DNA of 63,360 bases from an uncultured Lachnospiraceae bacterium (GCA_910584945.1 CAJUDY010000022.1:1-63360), one strand, 5' to 3'. Counted from the first letter of the stretch, positions 16,366 to 28,374 are shown. Notes: generated by a model from the sequence alone, not told the origin. A program made the numbers and translations.

Positions 16366-16874
16366 GTCCGATAATTTTCCTCCGTCACCGAAAAAGGCTC
16401 CGTGTCGAATACCGGACGGCTTCTAAGCGCTCCCGGACATTCCATCAGCTTTTCTCCCATAAAGTGGTCGAATTCATAGTATAAAAGCGTATCGTCCAAA
16501 AGTCTCCAGAGCGTTTTCTCTTCCTCCGACAGTGTTCCAAGATACTTTTGAAAGATGGCGTCCTGAAGTAGCCCTTCGATCCTGCGATATTGGGGCAGAT
16601 GCTGCTTGACCGGCCGGGTGATATCCGCCAGATACGCCTCGCTGGCGTCGTGCAGCAGACAGGCGAGCTGTACGCGCCGGCTGTAACGTCTCGCTTCGGC
16701 TTCCTCGCAGCAGTGGATGCAGTGCTGTCCCACGGAGTAAAACTTCGGGAAATGTCCGCCCGCCCGGCACAAAAGCGACAGGGCATGGGCGATATCCTCA
16801 ATACGGATTTCGGAAAGCTCCGGCGACATGGGCCTCATATGAATTTTCGAATAGGTTGTAATATAATCCTCCAT
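16338..16874 (-). CDS. HD-domain phosphohydrolase (YfbR-like)
   Basis: Metal-dependent HD hydrolase of 178 residues. The metal ligands are visible as SVGQHCIHC near residue 47 and LLHDASEAYLADITRPVK near residue 72, where HD is the signature pair. Such proteins often act on deoxynucleotides, as YfbR does. The exact substrate is not evident. First gene of the HD-radical SAM pair, divergent from the AI-2E family permease gene. Confidence 0.85.
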   Translation of the reverse strand: MEDYITTYSKIHMRPMSPELSEIRIEDIAHALSLLCRAGGHFPKFYSVGQHCIHCCEEAEARRYSRRVQLACLLHDASEAYLADITRPVKQHLPQYRRIEGLLQDAIFQKYLGTLSEEEKTLWRLLDDTLLYYEFDHFMGEKLMECPGALRSRPVFDTEPFSVTEENYRTWFRKLWEG

Positions 16875-16962
16875 CTTTTTCTTCCTCTCTTTTGGGGCAT
16901 AGACATCATTATAATCGTTTTTTCACGGTTCTTCAATCAACTTTTTGTCTTCCCTTGCGTTT

Positions 16963-17016
16963 TTTCACATTTCATTTTATACTGTATACTACATTTTTAC
17001 ATTTGGGAAAAGGAGG
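16963..17016 (+). promoter_or_regulatory. Promoter and RBS deciding the GTG start of the permease gene
   Basis: TTTCAC (16963-16968), a 16-base spacer and TATACT (16985-16990), then AAGGAGG (17010-17016) eleven bases before GTG at 17028. No ATG follows in frame near this point, so GTG is the likely start. Confidence 0.6.
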
Positions 17017-17027
17017 TTACATCCCCT

Positions 17028-18122
17028 GTGAAGGAAAAGAAAGAATTGATTCAGTATACCGCCGTCTGCCTTCTGCTTTTGTATCTGGCCTGTCATTACT
17101 GGGACCGGGTCGTCGGATGGCTTGGCGTCTTTTTTGCAGCCGGCCGGCCCCTGATCCTCGGAGGGATCGCGGCTTATCTTCTGAATCTGATTATGGATTT
17201 TTATGAAAAAAGAATCCTGTACAAATGGCGTACCCGACATACCTGGAAGCGGGCGGCCTCGATTGTGCTGTCGTTTTTTACCTTGTTTTTTATCTTTGTG
17301 CTGATCATCAACATGATCGTGCCGGAGCTTCGGTCCTGCATTGAGATCCTGCTGTCCAAGATTCCGGTGGCCTATGAAATGATCCTGGACTTTTTGAATA
17401 AATACCCGGAGCTTGTCTCCTACTTCCCCGCTGTCCTGGAATCCCACGTCGATGTGCAGGGACTTCTGCAGCAGTTCGTTACCTTTATGGGTTCCGGCGC
17501 CGGAGCCAGCCTGTTCGGATACCTCTCTTCCTTTGTGTCCGTCATCATGAACCTGTTCATATCCCTGGTCTTTGCCATCTACCTGCTGGCCGGCAAGGAA
17601 TGGCTGGCTGGCCGGGCAGACCGGCTGATACGGACGTACCTTCCCTCCGGCTTCCATGCAAAGATTCTCCACGTCCTGCGCACTCTGGACAACAGTTTCC
17701 GCCGTTTTATCATCGGTCAGTGCACGGAGGCCGTGATCCTGGGGATTCTGTGCATCCTGGGCATGTTTTTATTCCGTTTCCCCTACGCGGTCATGATCGG
17801 CGTGCTGGTGGGCGCCACCGCCCTGATCCCGGTGCTGGGCGCCTACATCGGAGCCGTCGTGGGCATCCTGATGATCTTTACGGAATCTCCCTTCCAGGCG
17901 CTGATGTTCCTGATCTTCATCGTCGTACTGCAGCAGCTGGAAAATCAGCTCATCTACCCGCGGGTCGTGGGCACCTCCATCGGACTGCCCGGAATCTTTG
18001 TATTTTCCGCGGTCATGGTGGGCGGCAGTCTCTTCGGAGTAGCGGGTATTCTGCTTGGTATCCCGCTGGCGGCGGCCGGGTATCAGTTTCTCAAGGAGGA
18101 TCTGCAACGGCGAAAGAGATAA
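17028..18122 (+). CDS. AI-2E family (PerM-like) membrane permease
   Basis: Integral membrane protein of 364 residues from a GTG start. It shows the AI-2E exporter layout: paired spans at the N-terminus, a hydrophilic middle region (RSCIEILLSKIPVAYEMI), then a cluster of spans with the family motif QLENQLIYPRVVG near the C-terminus. Members are assigned to autoinducer-2 or ion/proton transport. The substrate here is unknown. It converges with truA with only four bases between the stops. Confidence 0.9.
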   Translation: MKEKKELIQYTAVCLLLLYLACHYWDRVVGWLGVFFAAGRPLILGGIAAYLLNLIMDFYEKRILYKWRTRHTWKRAASIVLSFFTLFFIFVLIINMIVPELRSCIEILLSKIPVAYEMILDFLNKYPELVSYFPAVLESHVDVQGLLQQFVTFMGSGAGASLFGYLSSFVSVIMNLFISLVFAIYLLAGKEWLAGRADRLIRTYLPSGFHAKILHVLRTLDNSFRRFIIGQCTEAVILGILCILGMFLFRFPYAVMIGVLVGATALIPVLGAYIGAVVGILMIFTESPFQALMFLIFIVVLQQLENQLIYPRVVGTSIGLPGIFVFSAVMVGGSLFGVAGILLGIPLAAAGYQFLKEDLQRRKR

Positions 18123-18126
18123 AATC

Positions 18127-18864
18127 TTACTCATATTCTACTTTCATCAGCATCAGTCCTTCCGGCGGCATGAGCCGTCCCGCATTTGCCCGGTCCCGGC
18201 TTTTCAGGATCGCACCCATGGACTCCGGAGTCCGAAGCCCCAGGCCTGCTTCCACCAGGGTCCCGGTCAGAATCCGCACCATATGATACAGGAAGCCGTC
18301 GCCGGTAAAAGAGAGCTCAATCCTTGGACCATCCTGCGTAATCCGGATTTCCTGGACGGTACGCACAGTGGATTTTTTAAACCGCTTCAAGGAGCAGAAC
18401 GCCCGGTAATCATGGGTCCCGCACAGGCGGACGGCCGCTTTTTCCATGGCCGATACATCCAGCGGCTCCTCCACCTTGGTCAGAAAGCGGCGGCCGAATA
18501 CATGATTGATTTCCGAATTCCAGATTCGGTAGACATAGGTCTTACGCACCGCATTCAGCCGGGCATGAAAGCGGGGCGCAGCCTCCTCCACAGACAGCAC
18601 CGCCATGTCCTCCGGCAGATACCGGTTCATATAGGACCGGATTTCTTCAGGAGACGTCTTTTTGCCGCACCGAAAGCTGATCACCTGCCCCGCCGCATGG
18701 ACCCCCGCGTCGGTCCGCCCGGAGCCATGGACCTCCACCGGATCGCCTTCCATCCGCGACAAAAGCGCCTCCAGCTTTCCCTGAATCGTGTGCTCCGTAT
18801 TCCCCTGCACCTGCCAGCCGCGGTAGCGGGTGCCTTCGTATTGGATGACTGCCTGATAGTTCAT
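18127..18864 (-). CDS. truA: tRNA pseudouridine synthase A
   Basis: Makes pseudouridine at positions 38-40 of the tRNA anticodon arm. The 245-residue protein carries the catalytic aspartate in GSGRTDAGVHA near residue 52, plus YRGWQVQ at the N-terminus and the FLYHMVRILTGTLVE segment near the C-terminus. It lies 27 bases downstream of hsdR, which marks one edge of the accessory region. Confidence 0.97.
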   Translation of the reverse strand: MNYQAVIQYEGTRYRGWQVQGNTEHTIQGKLEALLSRMEGDPVEVHGSGRTDAGVHAAGQVISFRCGKKTSPEEIRSYMNRYLPEDMAVLSVEEAAPRFHARLNAVRKTYVYRIWNSEINHVFGRRFLTKVEEPLDVSAMEKAAVRLCGTHDYRAFCSLKRFKKSTVRTVQEIRITQDGPRIELSFTGDGFLYHMVRILTGTLVEAGLGLRTPESMGAILKSRDRANAGRLMPPEGLMLMKVEYE

Positions 18865-18891
18865 ACGAATTGTCGTAACCCCCTTTCCAAG

Positions 18892-21800
18892 TTATGATTT
18901 GTTTTCTCTATATGGAGTTTTTGGCTCTGCTACCACAGACAGCATTTCCTGTCTGTCAAAATCATAAGCAACCACCTTATGTTCCGGTTCGGTAAAGGAT
19001 GCAGAACCGCCAATGCCAAAATATTTTTCAAAGAATGTCTTCAGCTTATCAATCACGCTCTGTTTTTTCTTCGCCCTGCCGCCACCGCCAAAACGGGAGA
19101 TTGGAGGCATGAGCTTGTCTATGTCTGTCCCGGCTGTTTTGATCTCTCCATCCCGGAACGCATGCTCCATAAATATCCGGGTATCTTCTGGTTTCAGTTT
19201 TTCTTCTGTAATAATCGTATCAAGATCATGGTCACGCTGTTTCACCACATAGCTGTGCCATTCATTCATGACATCATTCACGTCATTGATTCCTGCGATA
19301 AAAGTTTCTATGAGTTTTTTCTTACTCCGCAGTTCCGGACTGGCATCAATTGCCCTATAAATAGTGATCAGCACTTCCTTATCTTCACAATGGGTATCAT
19401 GGTATTTCTTCACAAGCATAAGAATATAATTAATATTGATTTCGATCTGTCGAATCAGTTCAATCTCAAAAACCACATCCTCTGTGATGTCCGTGCTTTC
19501 CTGGCGTCTGCGCTTCCACTCGTCCCGCAAATCCTGATAGCGCCCGAGATAATCCTGCAAGTCGCGCTCAGAAATCTGCTCTTTACCCTGAAACTCATCA
19601 AAAGAAAGCAGTAGATTCCGCATACGGAGAATCGCGCCAAAGAGTGCAATAAATTCTTTCTGGTTCTGCTCCCCGACAATCTGCGGCTCTGACAGCGGAA
19701 ACTTACACTTCAAATCCTCCAACATATCCACATATCCCAGCATCTGTTTTCCGTCGACAGACTCATAACCATAGTAATAGTCCTTAAAGCTCTGCAGCAA
19801 AACAATGCCTCCGGCATTCTTATCCCCAAACAGAGAAATGGCACTGTCCACACGTTTTTGCAGATTGCGGAAACAGACAATATTTCCAAAGATCTTAATG
19901 GAATTCAGGATGCGGTTGGTACGGGAAAATGCCTGTATGAGCCCGTGCATCTTCAGATTTTTATCCACCCACAGCGTATTCATGGTTGTGGCGTCAAAAC
20001 CGGTAAGAAACATATTTACTACAATCAGAATATCCAGCTCTTTATTCTTCATACGAAGAGACACATCTTTGTAGTAGTTCTGAAACTTATCACTGGAAGT
20101 ATCGTAATTCGTACAGAACATTTTGTTATAGTCCTCGATCGCTTCTTCCAGAAAATCTCTGGAAGACTGATCGAGAGCAGAGGTATCTTCGGAATTTTCC
20201 TCATCTAAAATGCCGTCTGACTCTTCCTCATTTGCGCCATAGCTGAAGATAGTCGCAATACGCAGTTCTCTGGTCGGATCTGCCGCCATCTGCTTCTTGA
20301 ATTCCTGATAATACTGTTTTGCCATCGGTACACTTGATACCGCAAAGATAGAATTGAATCCGCTGATGCGCTGTTTCTGCTTGATTTCTTCCACTTTATC
20401 ACGCCTGGCAGACGCCACCTCTGCAATATTGGTCAGCGTATTGTACAGGTATGTTTTATCCCCACGATAAGTCTTCTGGTCAAAATGCTCCAATATATAC
20501 TGCGTCACGTTTCGGATACGCTCAGGAGCCATCATCACCTTCTCCCGGTTGATGTCCCATACCATCTCGTCTGTGATCTCTTCCTCCGTATCCATCGTTT
20601 TGATATAGTCCACCCGAAATGGAAGAACATTTTTATCATTAATCGCATCTACAATCGTGTAACTGTGAAGCTGGTCTCCAAAAGTTTGTCCTGTGGTAAA
20701 GAACTCTGGATTTTTCGCTCTGCCGGAATTTACAGAAAAAATCGGTGTTCCTGTAAATCCGAACAGATGGTACTTCTTAAAATTCTTTACAATCGCCGCA
20801 TGCATATCTCCAAACTGGCTGCGGTGACACTCGTCAAAAATAATAACGATATGCTTCCTGTACACCTCATGCCCCGGATTCTTCTTAATAAAAGTAGCCA
20901 GCTTCTGTATGGTAGTAATAATAATATGTGCATCCGGATTTTCCAGCTGACGTTTCAGTATGGCAGTCGAAGTATTGCTGTTAGCCGCACCATTTTCAAA
21001 GCGGTCATATTCTTTCATGGTCTGATAATCCAGATCCTTACGGTCAACCACAAACAGCACTTTATCAATATAGGGCAGCTTCGATGCAAGTCTTGCGGTC
21101 TTGAAGGAAGTCAGCGTCTTGCCGGAACCTGTCGTGTGCCAGATATATCCGCCGCCTTCCACACTGCCGTATTTTTTATAGTTATTGGCAATCTCAATAC
21201 GATTTAAAATACGCTCCGTAGCCGTGATCTGATACGGACGCATGACCATTAACATATCCTCGGATGTGAAGATACAATATTTCGTCAGGATATTTAAAAT
21301 CGTATGCCTCACAAAAAATGTCTTTGTAAAATCAATGAGGTCAGGAATCACGCGATTATTGGCATCCGCCCAGAAACAGGTAAACTCAAAACTGTTGCTG
21401 GCCTTTGTCTTACTTGCCCCTCGTTTTTCATGCTCTTTTTCCGCATTCTGTCTGGTACTGTTGGAATAATATTTCGTATTCGTGCCATTGGAAATCACAA
21501 AAATCTGAATGTACTCATACAGTCCGCATCCTGCCCAGAAGGATTCCCTCTGATAGCGGTTGATCTGGTTGAATGCCTCACGGATCGCAACACCTCTGCG
21601 TTTCAGCTCGATATGTACAAGAGGCAGACCGTTGACCAGTACCGTAACATCATAGCGGTTATCATGCTTTGCACCGTCCTCCGTTCCAATCGCATACTGA
21701 TTGATGACCTGCAGTCTGTTATTGTGAATATTGGTTTTATCAATCAATGTAATATTCTTGGTTTCCCCGGTATCACGCTTTAATACTTTCACATGATCTT

Positions 21801-22110
21801 CCTGAACGGTGCGGGTCTTTTCCACGATATGTTCATTGGGATTGGCAATGGTATTTTTGAAAAAGTTATCCCACTCTGTATCAGAGAACAAATAATGATT
21901 CAGTTCTTCTAATTTTTTACGGAGATTTATAATCAAGTCTTTCTCTTTGTGAACAGGCAGATACTCGTATCCCTGTTCACAAAGCAAACGGATCAATTCC
22001 TGCTCCAGTACTGCTTCGCTCTCGAAACTCTCTGAACGCTTTCTGACCGGTTCGTATTCTGTGACAACGGTATTCTCCGACGTCTCCGCTACGATGTTAA
22101 AATACGGCAT
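18892..22110 (-). CDS. hsdR: Type I restriction enzyme, R (motor/nuclease) subunit
   Basis: The 1072-residue restriction subunit cleaves unmethylated DNA after ATP-driven translocation. An N-terminal nuclease core is seen in YDVTVLVNGLPLVHIELKR near residue 160 (D...E-x-K pattern). The helicase part has Walker A HTTGSGKT, the DECH box IIFDECHRSQFG and the GFTGTPIF motif. Length is normal for HsdR. It is the last gene of the operon and follows hsdS by 12 bases. No frameshift is seen, so restriction is probably active. Confidence 0.97.
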   Translation of the reverse strand: MPYFNIVAETSENTVVTEYEPVRKRSESFESEAVLEQELIRLLCEQGYEYLPVHKEKDLIINLRKKLEELNHYLFSDTEWDNFFKNTIANPNEHIVEKTRTVQEDHVKVLKRDTGETKNITLIDKTNIHNNRLQVINQYAIGTEDGAKHDNRYDVTVLVNGLPLVHIELKRRGVAIREAFNQINRYQRESFWAGCGLYEYIQIFVISNGTNTKYYSNSTRQNAEKEHEKRGASKTKASNSFEFTCFWADANNRVIPDLIDFTKTFFVRHTILNILTKYCIFTSEDMLMVMRPYQITATERILNRIEIANNYKKYGSVEGGGYIWHTTGSGKTLTSFKTARLASKLPYIDKVLFVVDRKDLDYQTMKEYDRFENGAANSNTSTAILKRQLENPDAHIIITTIQKLATFIKKNPGHEVYRKHIVIIFDECHRSQFGDMHAAIVKNFKKYHLFGFTGTPIFSVNSGRAKNPEFFTTGQTFGDQLHSYTIVDAINDKNVLPFRVDYIKTMDTEEEITDEMVWDINREKVMMAPERIRNVTQYILEHFDQKTYRGDKTYLYNTLTNIAEVASARRDKVEEIKQKQRISGFNSIFAVSSVPMAKQYYQEFKKQMAADPTRELRIATIFSYGANEEESDGILDEENSEDTSALDQSSRDFLEEAIEDYNKMFCTNYDTSSDKFQNYYKDVSLRMKNKELDILIVVNMFLTGFDATTMNTLWVDKNLKMHGLIQAFSRTNRILNSIKIFGNIVCFRNLQKRVDSAISLFGDKNAGGIVLLQSFKDYYYGYESVDGKQMLGYVDMLEDLKCKFPLSEPQIVGEQNQKEFIALFGAILRMRNLLLSFDEFQGKEQISERDLQDYLGRYQDLRDEWKRRRQESTDITEDVVFEIELIRQIEININYILMLVKKYHDTHCEDKEVLITIYRAIDASPELRSKKKLIETFIAGINDVNDVMNEWHSYVVKQRDHDLDTIITEEKLKPEDTRIFMEHAFRDGEIKTAGTDIDKLMPPISRFGGGGRAKKKQSVIDKLKTFFEKYFGIGGSASFTEPEHKVVAYDFDRQEMLSVVAEPKTPYRENKS

Positions 22111-22122
22111 ATCCTTGCCTCC

Positions 22123-23927
<1,805 letters not shown>

Positions 23928-23931
<4 letters not shown>

Positions 23932-24600
23932 CGCATCCTCTCCCTTATTTTCTCATGCGAATATTCTTTAACCTGCTTTCGCAGTATATATTCATCTGTT
24001 TCAATATACTTGTTCTTATATTTCACTCTTGCTATCGGAGAAAAATAATGTCCATATCCTTTAAGTACTGGACTAAAATCACTCGTGATTGCGCAAATTA
24101 TCTTCGCAGTATTTTTCCCTTTATAATTGCCCAGTCTTAGTGATACTTCTCGAAGAGAGAGCTTTCTGAATCCTTGTTCAAAAAACAGAAAGCATACTCC
24201 TCCTTCTTTGGCCTCTGAACGATAAACAAGCCAATCTGGCTTCCCTCGCCCAAGTCTATCTATAAATTCCTTTTCGTCACAAGTCTGCTCCCATCGTCAT
24301 ATGCCCAAAAAGTTAATAAATCATTGCCAGCTTCCCATTTTTTCACTTCTGCTCTTGCTGTTTGAGGACTGTCAGCCCAATATGAAAGTTTTTGTCCCGG
24401 AAAAATATTCGAATATCTATTATCTTTCCTGCTAACTCTTAGATTTCCTCTATGTAGTTCACTCACAGTTTTTCCCATAATAAATATCTTGGAATTCAAG
24501 GCATCTAAAGAAATTAAAATCATATGACTCTATTATTGGCAGTTCTTGATGCTTCCATAATATCCATGCCAAAATACTGATTCGGAAAAAGATCTCCCAT
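23928..24600 (-). pseudogene. Frame-broken gene between hsdM and hsdS
   Basis: Three consecutive minus-strand reading frames appear to make up one former gene. The first starts at the ATG at 24600 (MGDLFPNQYFGMDIMEASRT, 26 codons). It overlaps by ATGA a second frame from 24523, with KLSYWADSPQTARAEVKKW, that ends at 24260. The third frame reads on through CDEKEFIDRLGRGKPDW and GFRKLSLREVSLRLGNYKG and stops in an ATGA overlap with hsdS at 23928. At least one and probably two frameshifts are needed to join them. I do not recognise the family with confidence. Its tight coupling to hsdM and hsdS suggests it was an accessory gene of the restriction operon. Confidence 0.65.
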
Positions 24601-24602
24601 AA

Positions 24603-26165
24603 CTACACCTCGATTTCTGCAATAATCTTATCGATCTCATCCCGAAGCACCTGCTCCCGGGCAACGATTTCTTTAATCTCTGCATTCAACTCCACAATAT
24701 CAATTTTTTCTCTGGTATCCCTCGCCTCCACATATGTGGACACGGACAGATTATAATCATTCCCTGAAACTTCCTCATAAGATGCAAGATGCGCAAAATG
24801 TTTGACTTCTTCACGTTTTGTAAACACATCCACAATGCGGTCGATATTCTCAGGCATCAGCTTATTATTGTTCGTAACCTTAATGCATTCACCTGTTGCA
24901 TCGATAAACAGAGTCTTGTTATCTGCTTTATTTTTCTTCATTACCATGATACAGGTCGCAATCGAAGTACCAAAAAACAAATTGCTCGGCAACTGAATCA
25001 CACCATCCACATAGTTGTTATCCATCAGATACTTGCGTATTTTCTGCTCCGCACCACCACGATACATGATACCCGGAAAGCATACGATAGCAGCCGTGCC
25101 ATTTGATGCAAGCCACGACAGACTGTGCATAATAAATGCCATATCTGCCTTGCTCTTTGGCGCCAGCACCCCCGCGGGAGCAAAACGTGGATCATTGATG
25201 AGCAGCGGGTTCTCATCTCCCGCCCATTTGATCGAATATGGGGGATTGGAAACAATCAGTTCAAACGGCTCGTCATCCCAGTGCTGCGGACTGATGAGAG
25301 TATCCTCACAGGCAATATCGAATTTATCAAATCCTACGTCATGCAGGAACATATTGATACGGCACAGATTGTAGGTAGTAATATTGATTTCCTGTCCATA
25401 GAAGCCATTACGGATCGCATCTTTACCGAGAATTTTCTCAGCTTTCAAAAGCAGAGAACCCGAACCACAGGCCGGGTCGTATACTTTATTGATTTCTGTT
25501 TTCCCCACAGTCCCAAGCCGTGTAAGCAGTTCGGACACATCCGCCGGAGTGAAGAACTCACCGCCGGACTTTCCCGCATTCGATGCATACATCGTCATAA
25601 GATATTCATATGCATCGCCAAAAGCATCAATGGAATGGTCTTTAACATCACCGAGATTCATTTTGCCCACACCGTTCAGCAGTTTTACAAGTTTTTCATT
25701 GCGCTTTGCAACGGTAGAACCCAATTTATTACTGTTGACGTCATAATCATCGAACAGTCCGGCAAAATCGCTCTCGGCCTCACTGCCTTTCGCTGATTCC
25801 TCAATGTGACGGAATACGCGCTCCAGCGTTTCATTCAGGTTCTCATCATTTACAGCGTTGGCACGAACATTGCAGAACAATTCACTTGGCAAAATGAAAA
25901 ATCCTTTTTCTTCTACCAGTCCGTCCCGCGCTTCTTCCGCATCCTCGTCCGGCATTTTTGCAAAGTCAAAATCAGTGTTTCCAGCATCCGCCTCGCCATT
26001 GTTTATGTAACTGCACAGATTTTCAGAAATATATCGATAGAACATCGTTCCAAGAACATAATTTTTAAAGTCCCATCCATCTACCGCTCCCCGCAGCTCA
26101 TCTGCAATTGCCCAAATTGCACGATGCAGTTCCTCACGCTCCTGTTCTTTTTTGGTATCAACCAT
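24603..26165 (-). CDS. hsdM: Type I restriction-modification methyltransferase, M subunit
   Basis: N6-adenine methyltransferase of 520 residues that with HsdS protects host sites. The SAM-binding motif I is DPACGSGSLLLKAEKIL, and the catalytic motif IV is NPPY within IVSNPPYSIKW. The N-terminal helical region (LHRAIWAIADELRGAVDGWD) is typical of HsdM. Its start overlaps the end of the xre gene by eight bases, so expression of methylase and regulator is coupled. Confidence 0.97.
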   Translation of the reverse strand: MVDTKKEQEREELHRAIWAIADELRGAVDGWDFKNYVLGTMFYRYISENLCSYINNGEADAGNTDFDFAKMPDEDAEEARDGLVEEKGFFILPSELFCNVRANAVNDENLNETLERVFRHIEESAKGSEAESDFAGLFDDYDVNSNKLGSTVAKRNEKLVKLLNGVGKMNLGDVKDHSIDAFGDAYEYLMTMYASNAGKSGGEFFTPADVSELLTRLGTVGKTEINKVYDPACGSGSLLLKAEKILGKDAIRNGFYGQEINITTYNLCRINMFLHDVGFDKFDIACEDTLISPQHWDDEPFELIVSNPPYSIKWAGDENPLLINDPRFAPAGVLAPKSKADMAFIMHSLSWLASNGTAAIVCFPGIMYRGGAEQKIRKYLMDNNYVDGVIQLPSNLFFGTSIATCIMVMKKNKADNKTLFIDATGECIKVTNNNKLMPENIDRIVDVFTKREEVKHFAHLASYEEVSGNDYNLSVSTYVEARDTREKIDIVELNAEIKEIVAREQVLRDEIDKIIAEIEV

Positions 26166-26385
26166 TCTCTTTTCCTCCGTTATCCTCCGGGATAAATTCC
26201 AGAATATCGTCCACGCCGCAATTCAAAACACGACAGATACCTTCCACACTTTCGAGAGAAATATACCTGCCCCGTTTCAATCGTGTAATGATATTTGCAG
26301 AAAAACCGGCTTTTTGCTGCAACTGTGCATTCGTCATATTTTTCTCTATCAATAAATGGAATAATTTCTTATAGCTGACTGCCAT
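26158..26385 (-). CDS. XRE-type helix-turn-helix regulator of the restriction operon
   Basis: A 75-residue one-domain DNA-binding protein. The helix-turn-helix is MTNAQLQQKAGFSANIITRL near residue 17. It is the first gene of the operon and overlaps hsdM. GGAGG precedes the ATG. A control function for the restriction operon, like C proteins of other systems, is inferred from position. The related small Cro/C1 proteins are common in this place in Clostridia. Confidence 0.88.
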   Translation of the reverse strand: MAVSYKKLFHLLIEKNMTNAQLQQKAGFSANIITRLKRGRYISLESVEGICRVLNCGVDDILEFIPEDNGGKENG

Positions 26386-26421
26386 GCCGCGCCTCCATTT
26401 TCTGTCAGTAAATATAAGAGA

Positions 26422-26450
26422 AGTATATCACGAAAAAGTGAATTTTTCAA
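26422..26450 (-). promoter_or_regulatory. Promoter of the restriction operon
   Basis: Minus-strand TTGAAA (26445-26450), a 17-base spacer and TATACT (26422-26427), 37 bases before the xre start. Confidence 0.8.
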
Positions 26451-26659
26451 TTCAAAAACATAATGTCAGGATATGCAAAAATGCGTCCGTCGGAAAATCC
26501 TGGAAATTTGGAATTTGCAAGTTCCAAATTGTGAAGAGATAGCAGGGAATAAAAAGCAAGGAGGAAGGTGAGAGCCCTATCATTGTCATGGAACCGGTGC
26601 ATGGCAGCATTCCGGCGAATCTTACACCTAAAGTAGAGGGAATTTTCGTCAGGCTCTTC
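26451..26659. other. Intergenic remnant between the RM operon and the AAA-ATPase gene
   Basis: No intact gene is seen. A plus-strand open stretch around 26574-26666 reads SPIIVMEPVHGSIPANLTP and then stops. It has no start codon in place and looks like a gene fragment of unknown origin. Confidence 0.3.
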
Positions 26660-26688
26660 TTGTGAAATAAAAGGAGTGCGGATATAAT
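26660..26688 (+). promoter_or_regulatory. Promoter of the AAA-ATPase gene
   Basis: TTGTGA (26660-26665), a 17-base spacer and a perfect TATAAT (26683-26688). GGGGAGG precedes the start codon at 26730. Confidence 0.8.
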
Positions 26689-26729
26689 AGTAAGAGACTC
26701 TGAGTAAAAATTGGGGAGGTAACAACCGA

Positions 26730-28316
26730 ATGGGAAACTATGTAAATCCCGGCAATCACGGGTTCTCTGAAATCAGGAATGACATTTATGTGGATAAGAC
26801 CGGCCTGATCCGTCTGATCAACCAGACCATCAATACGCCAAGACGTTTGACTTGCATCAGCAGGCCCCGCCGTTTTGGAAAATCCTTTGCTGCACAGATG
26901 TTGTGCGCCTATTATGACAAAACCTGTGATTCAGCAACACTTTTTGACGATCTGGCAATCGCCGGCGATCCACAGTATCTGAAACACCGGAATCAATACG
27001 ATGTGATTTATCTGGACATGACCGGAGTGATCGGAGAAGCTTCGATGACCGGTCTGGTGCCTTATATCCAGAGAAATGTCGTTCAGGAACTGATCGAACA
27101 GTATCCGGCGCTGAACGTTGCGGAAGGCTTTTCGGCAACCCTCGCCAATGCCGCCGAAGCTGCAGGGAATAAATTTATCATGATCATTGACGAGTGGGAC
27201 GCCCCGATCCGGGAGGCGAAGGAACACCCTGACCTGCAGAGAAAATATTTGGAATTCCTGCGTTCCCTGTTCAAAAACAGCGGAATGACCAGTAAAATAT
27301 TTGCGGCTGCTTATATGACAGGAATTCTGCCCATTAAAAAAGACGGCTCCCAGTCGGCCATATCGGATTTCTGGGAATATTCCATGATTAAACCCAGGCA
27401 ATTTGGAACCTATGTCGGATTTACGGAAGAAGAAGTAAAGACACTCTGTGAGAATTATGGCGGTGATTTTGAAAGGATGAAGCAGTGGTATGACGGATAT
27501 TCTTTCCGGGATTTTCCTTCCGTCTATAATCCCAATTCCGTGATCAAAGCGCTTCTCAACCATGATTTTGATTCTTATTGGACACAGACGTCTGCGGCGG
27601 AGAGCCTGATGGGATATATCAATCTTGATTTTGACGGACTGGGCCGTACAGTTGCGGAACTGATCGGCGGAGGAGACGTACCGATAGATACGAACGGCTT
27701 TGCAAATGATCTGGTGACCTTTCGGGACCGGAACGATGTGCTGACCCTGTTGATTCATCTGGGTTATCTGGCCTATGACGAGGAGACCAAGAACGTTCAC
27801 ATCCCAAATGAAGAAATTCGCCTGGAATTCGCCAAAGCCATAAGGCAGGTGAAGCGGAACGATACCATCCGGCGAGTACGGGAGAGCGACCAGCTCATCA
27901 TCGATACCATCCACAGAAAGGAAGGAGCCGTCGCAGCACAGATCGAGAAGATTCATGAAGAAGAAGCCCCTCTGTACTATAACAATGAGCAGGCGCTGCG
28001 CAGCGTGATCAAGCGGGCCTATTTCAGCTACGGAGATGAGTATCTGATGTTTGAGGAATTACCGGCGGGGTCCGGCTATGCGGATATTGTGTATCTTCCC
28101 AAAAAAAGATCCAAGCTGCCGGCTCTGGTCGTCGAATTAAAATGGAACCAGTCCGCTGACGGCGCCATCGCCCAGATCAAAAACCGGCGGTATCTGGAAG
28201 CGGTCAAAGGTTACGGAGGAGAGATCCTTCTGGTGGGAATCAGCTATGACCGCGACGCCCCGGCAGGCGAACGAAAACATCAGTGCAGAATTGAGCGATA
28301 TGAGGAGCAGCGCTGA
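26730..28316 (+). CDS. AAA-ATPase-like protein with C-terminal PD-(D/E)XK domain
   Basis: A 528-residue protein of the abundant AAA-ATPase-like/DUF1703 group. The P-loop variant RPRRFGKS is near residue 51 and Walker B MIIDEWDAP near residue 152. The C-terminal nuclease-like core is SGYADIVYLP followed by ALVVELKW (D...E-x-K). Such genes are present in many copies in Lachnospiraceae and Bacteroidota genomes. Their role is unknown, with mobility or defence proposed. It has its own promoter and terminator. A deleted relative lies at 33143-33288. Confidence 0.9.
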   Translation: MGNYVNPGNHGFSEIRNDIYVDKTGLIRLINQTINTPRRLTCISRPRRFGKSFAAQMLCAYYDKTCDSATLFDDLAIAGDPQYLKHRNQYDVIYLDMTGVIGEASMTGLVPYIQRNVVQELIEQYPALNVAEGFSATLANAAEAAGNKFIMIIDEWDAPIREAKEHPDLQRKYLEFLRSLFKNSGMTSKIFAAAYMTGILPIKKDGSQSAISDFWEYSMIKPRQFGTYVGFTEEEVKTLCENYGGDFERMKQWYDGYSFRDFPSVYNPNSVIKALLNHDFDSYWTQTSAAESLMGYINLDFDGLGRTVAELIGGGDVPIDTNGFANDLVTFRDRNDVLTLLIHLGYLAYDEETKNVHIPNEEIRLEFAKAIRQVKRNDTIRRVRESDQLIIDTIHRKEGAVAAQIEKIHEEEAPLYYNNEQALRSVIKRAYFSYGDEYLMFEELPAGSGYADIVYLPKKRSKLPALVVELKWNQSADGAIAQIKNRRYLEAVKGYGGEILLVGISYDRDAPAGERKHQCRIERYEEQR

Positions 28317-28334
28317 TCACACTAAAATCCAGTG

Positions 28335-28374
28335 AGGGCCGGAAACTGCAACCTTTTCCGGCCCTGTCCTTTTA
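28335..28374 (+). terminator. Terminator of the AAA-ATPase gene
   Basis: AGGGCCGGAAA (28335-28345) pairs with TTTCCGGCCCT (28355-28365), then GTCCTTTT. Confidence 0.9.

Noticed and set aside
26447..26725. 92-codon minus-strand frame before the AAA-ATPase gene
   Set aside because: It overlaps the AAA-ATPase promoter and leader, has no ribosome-binding site and no protein-like pattern.
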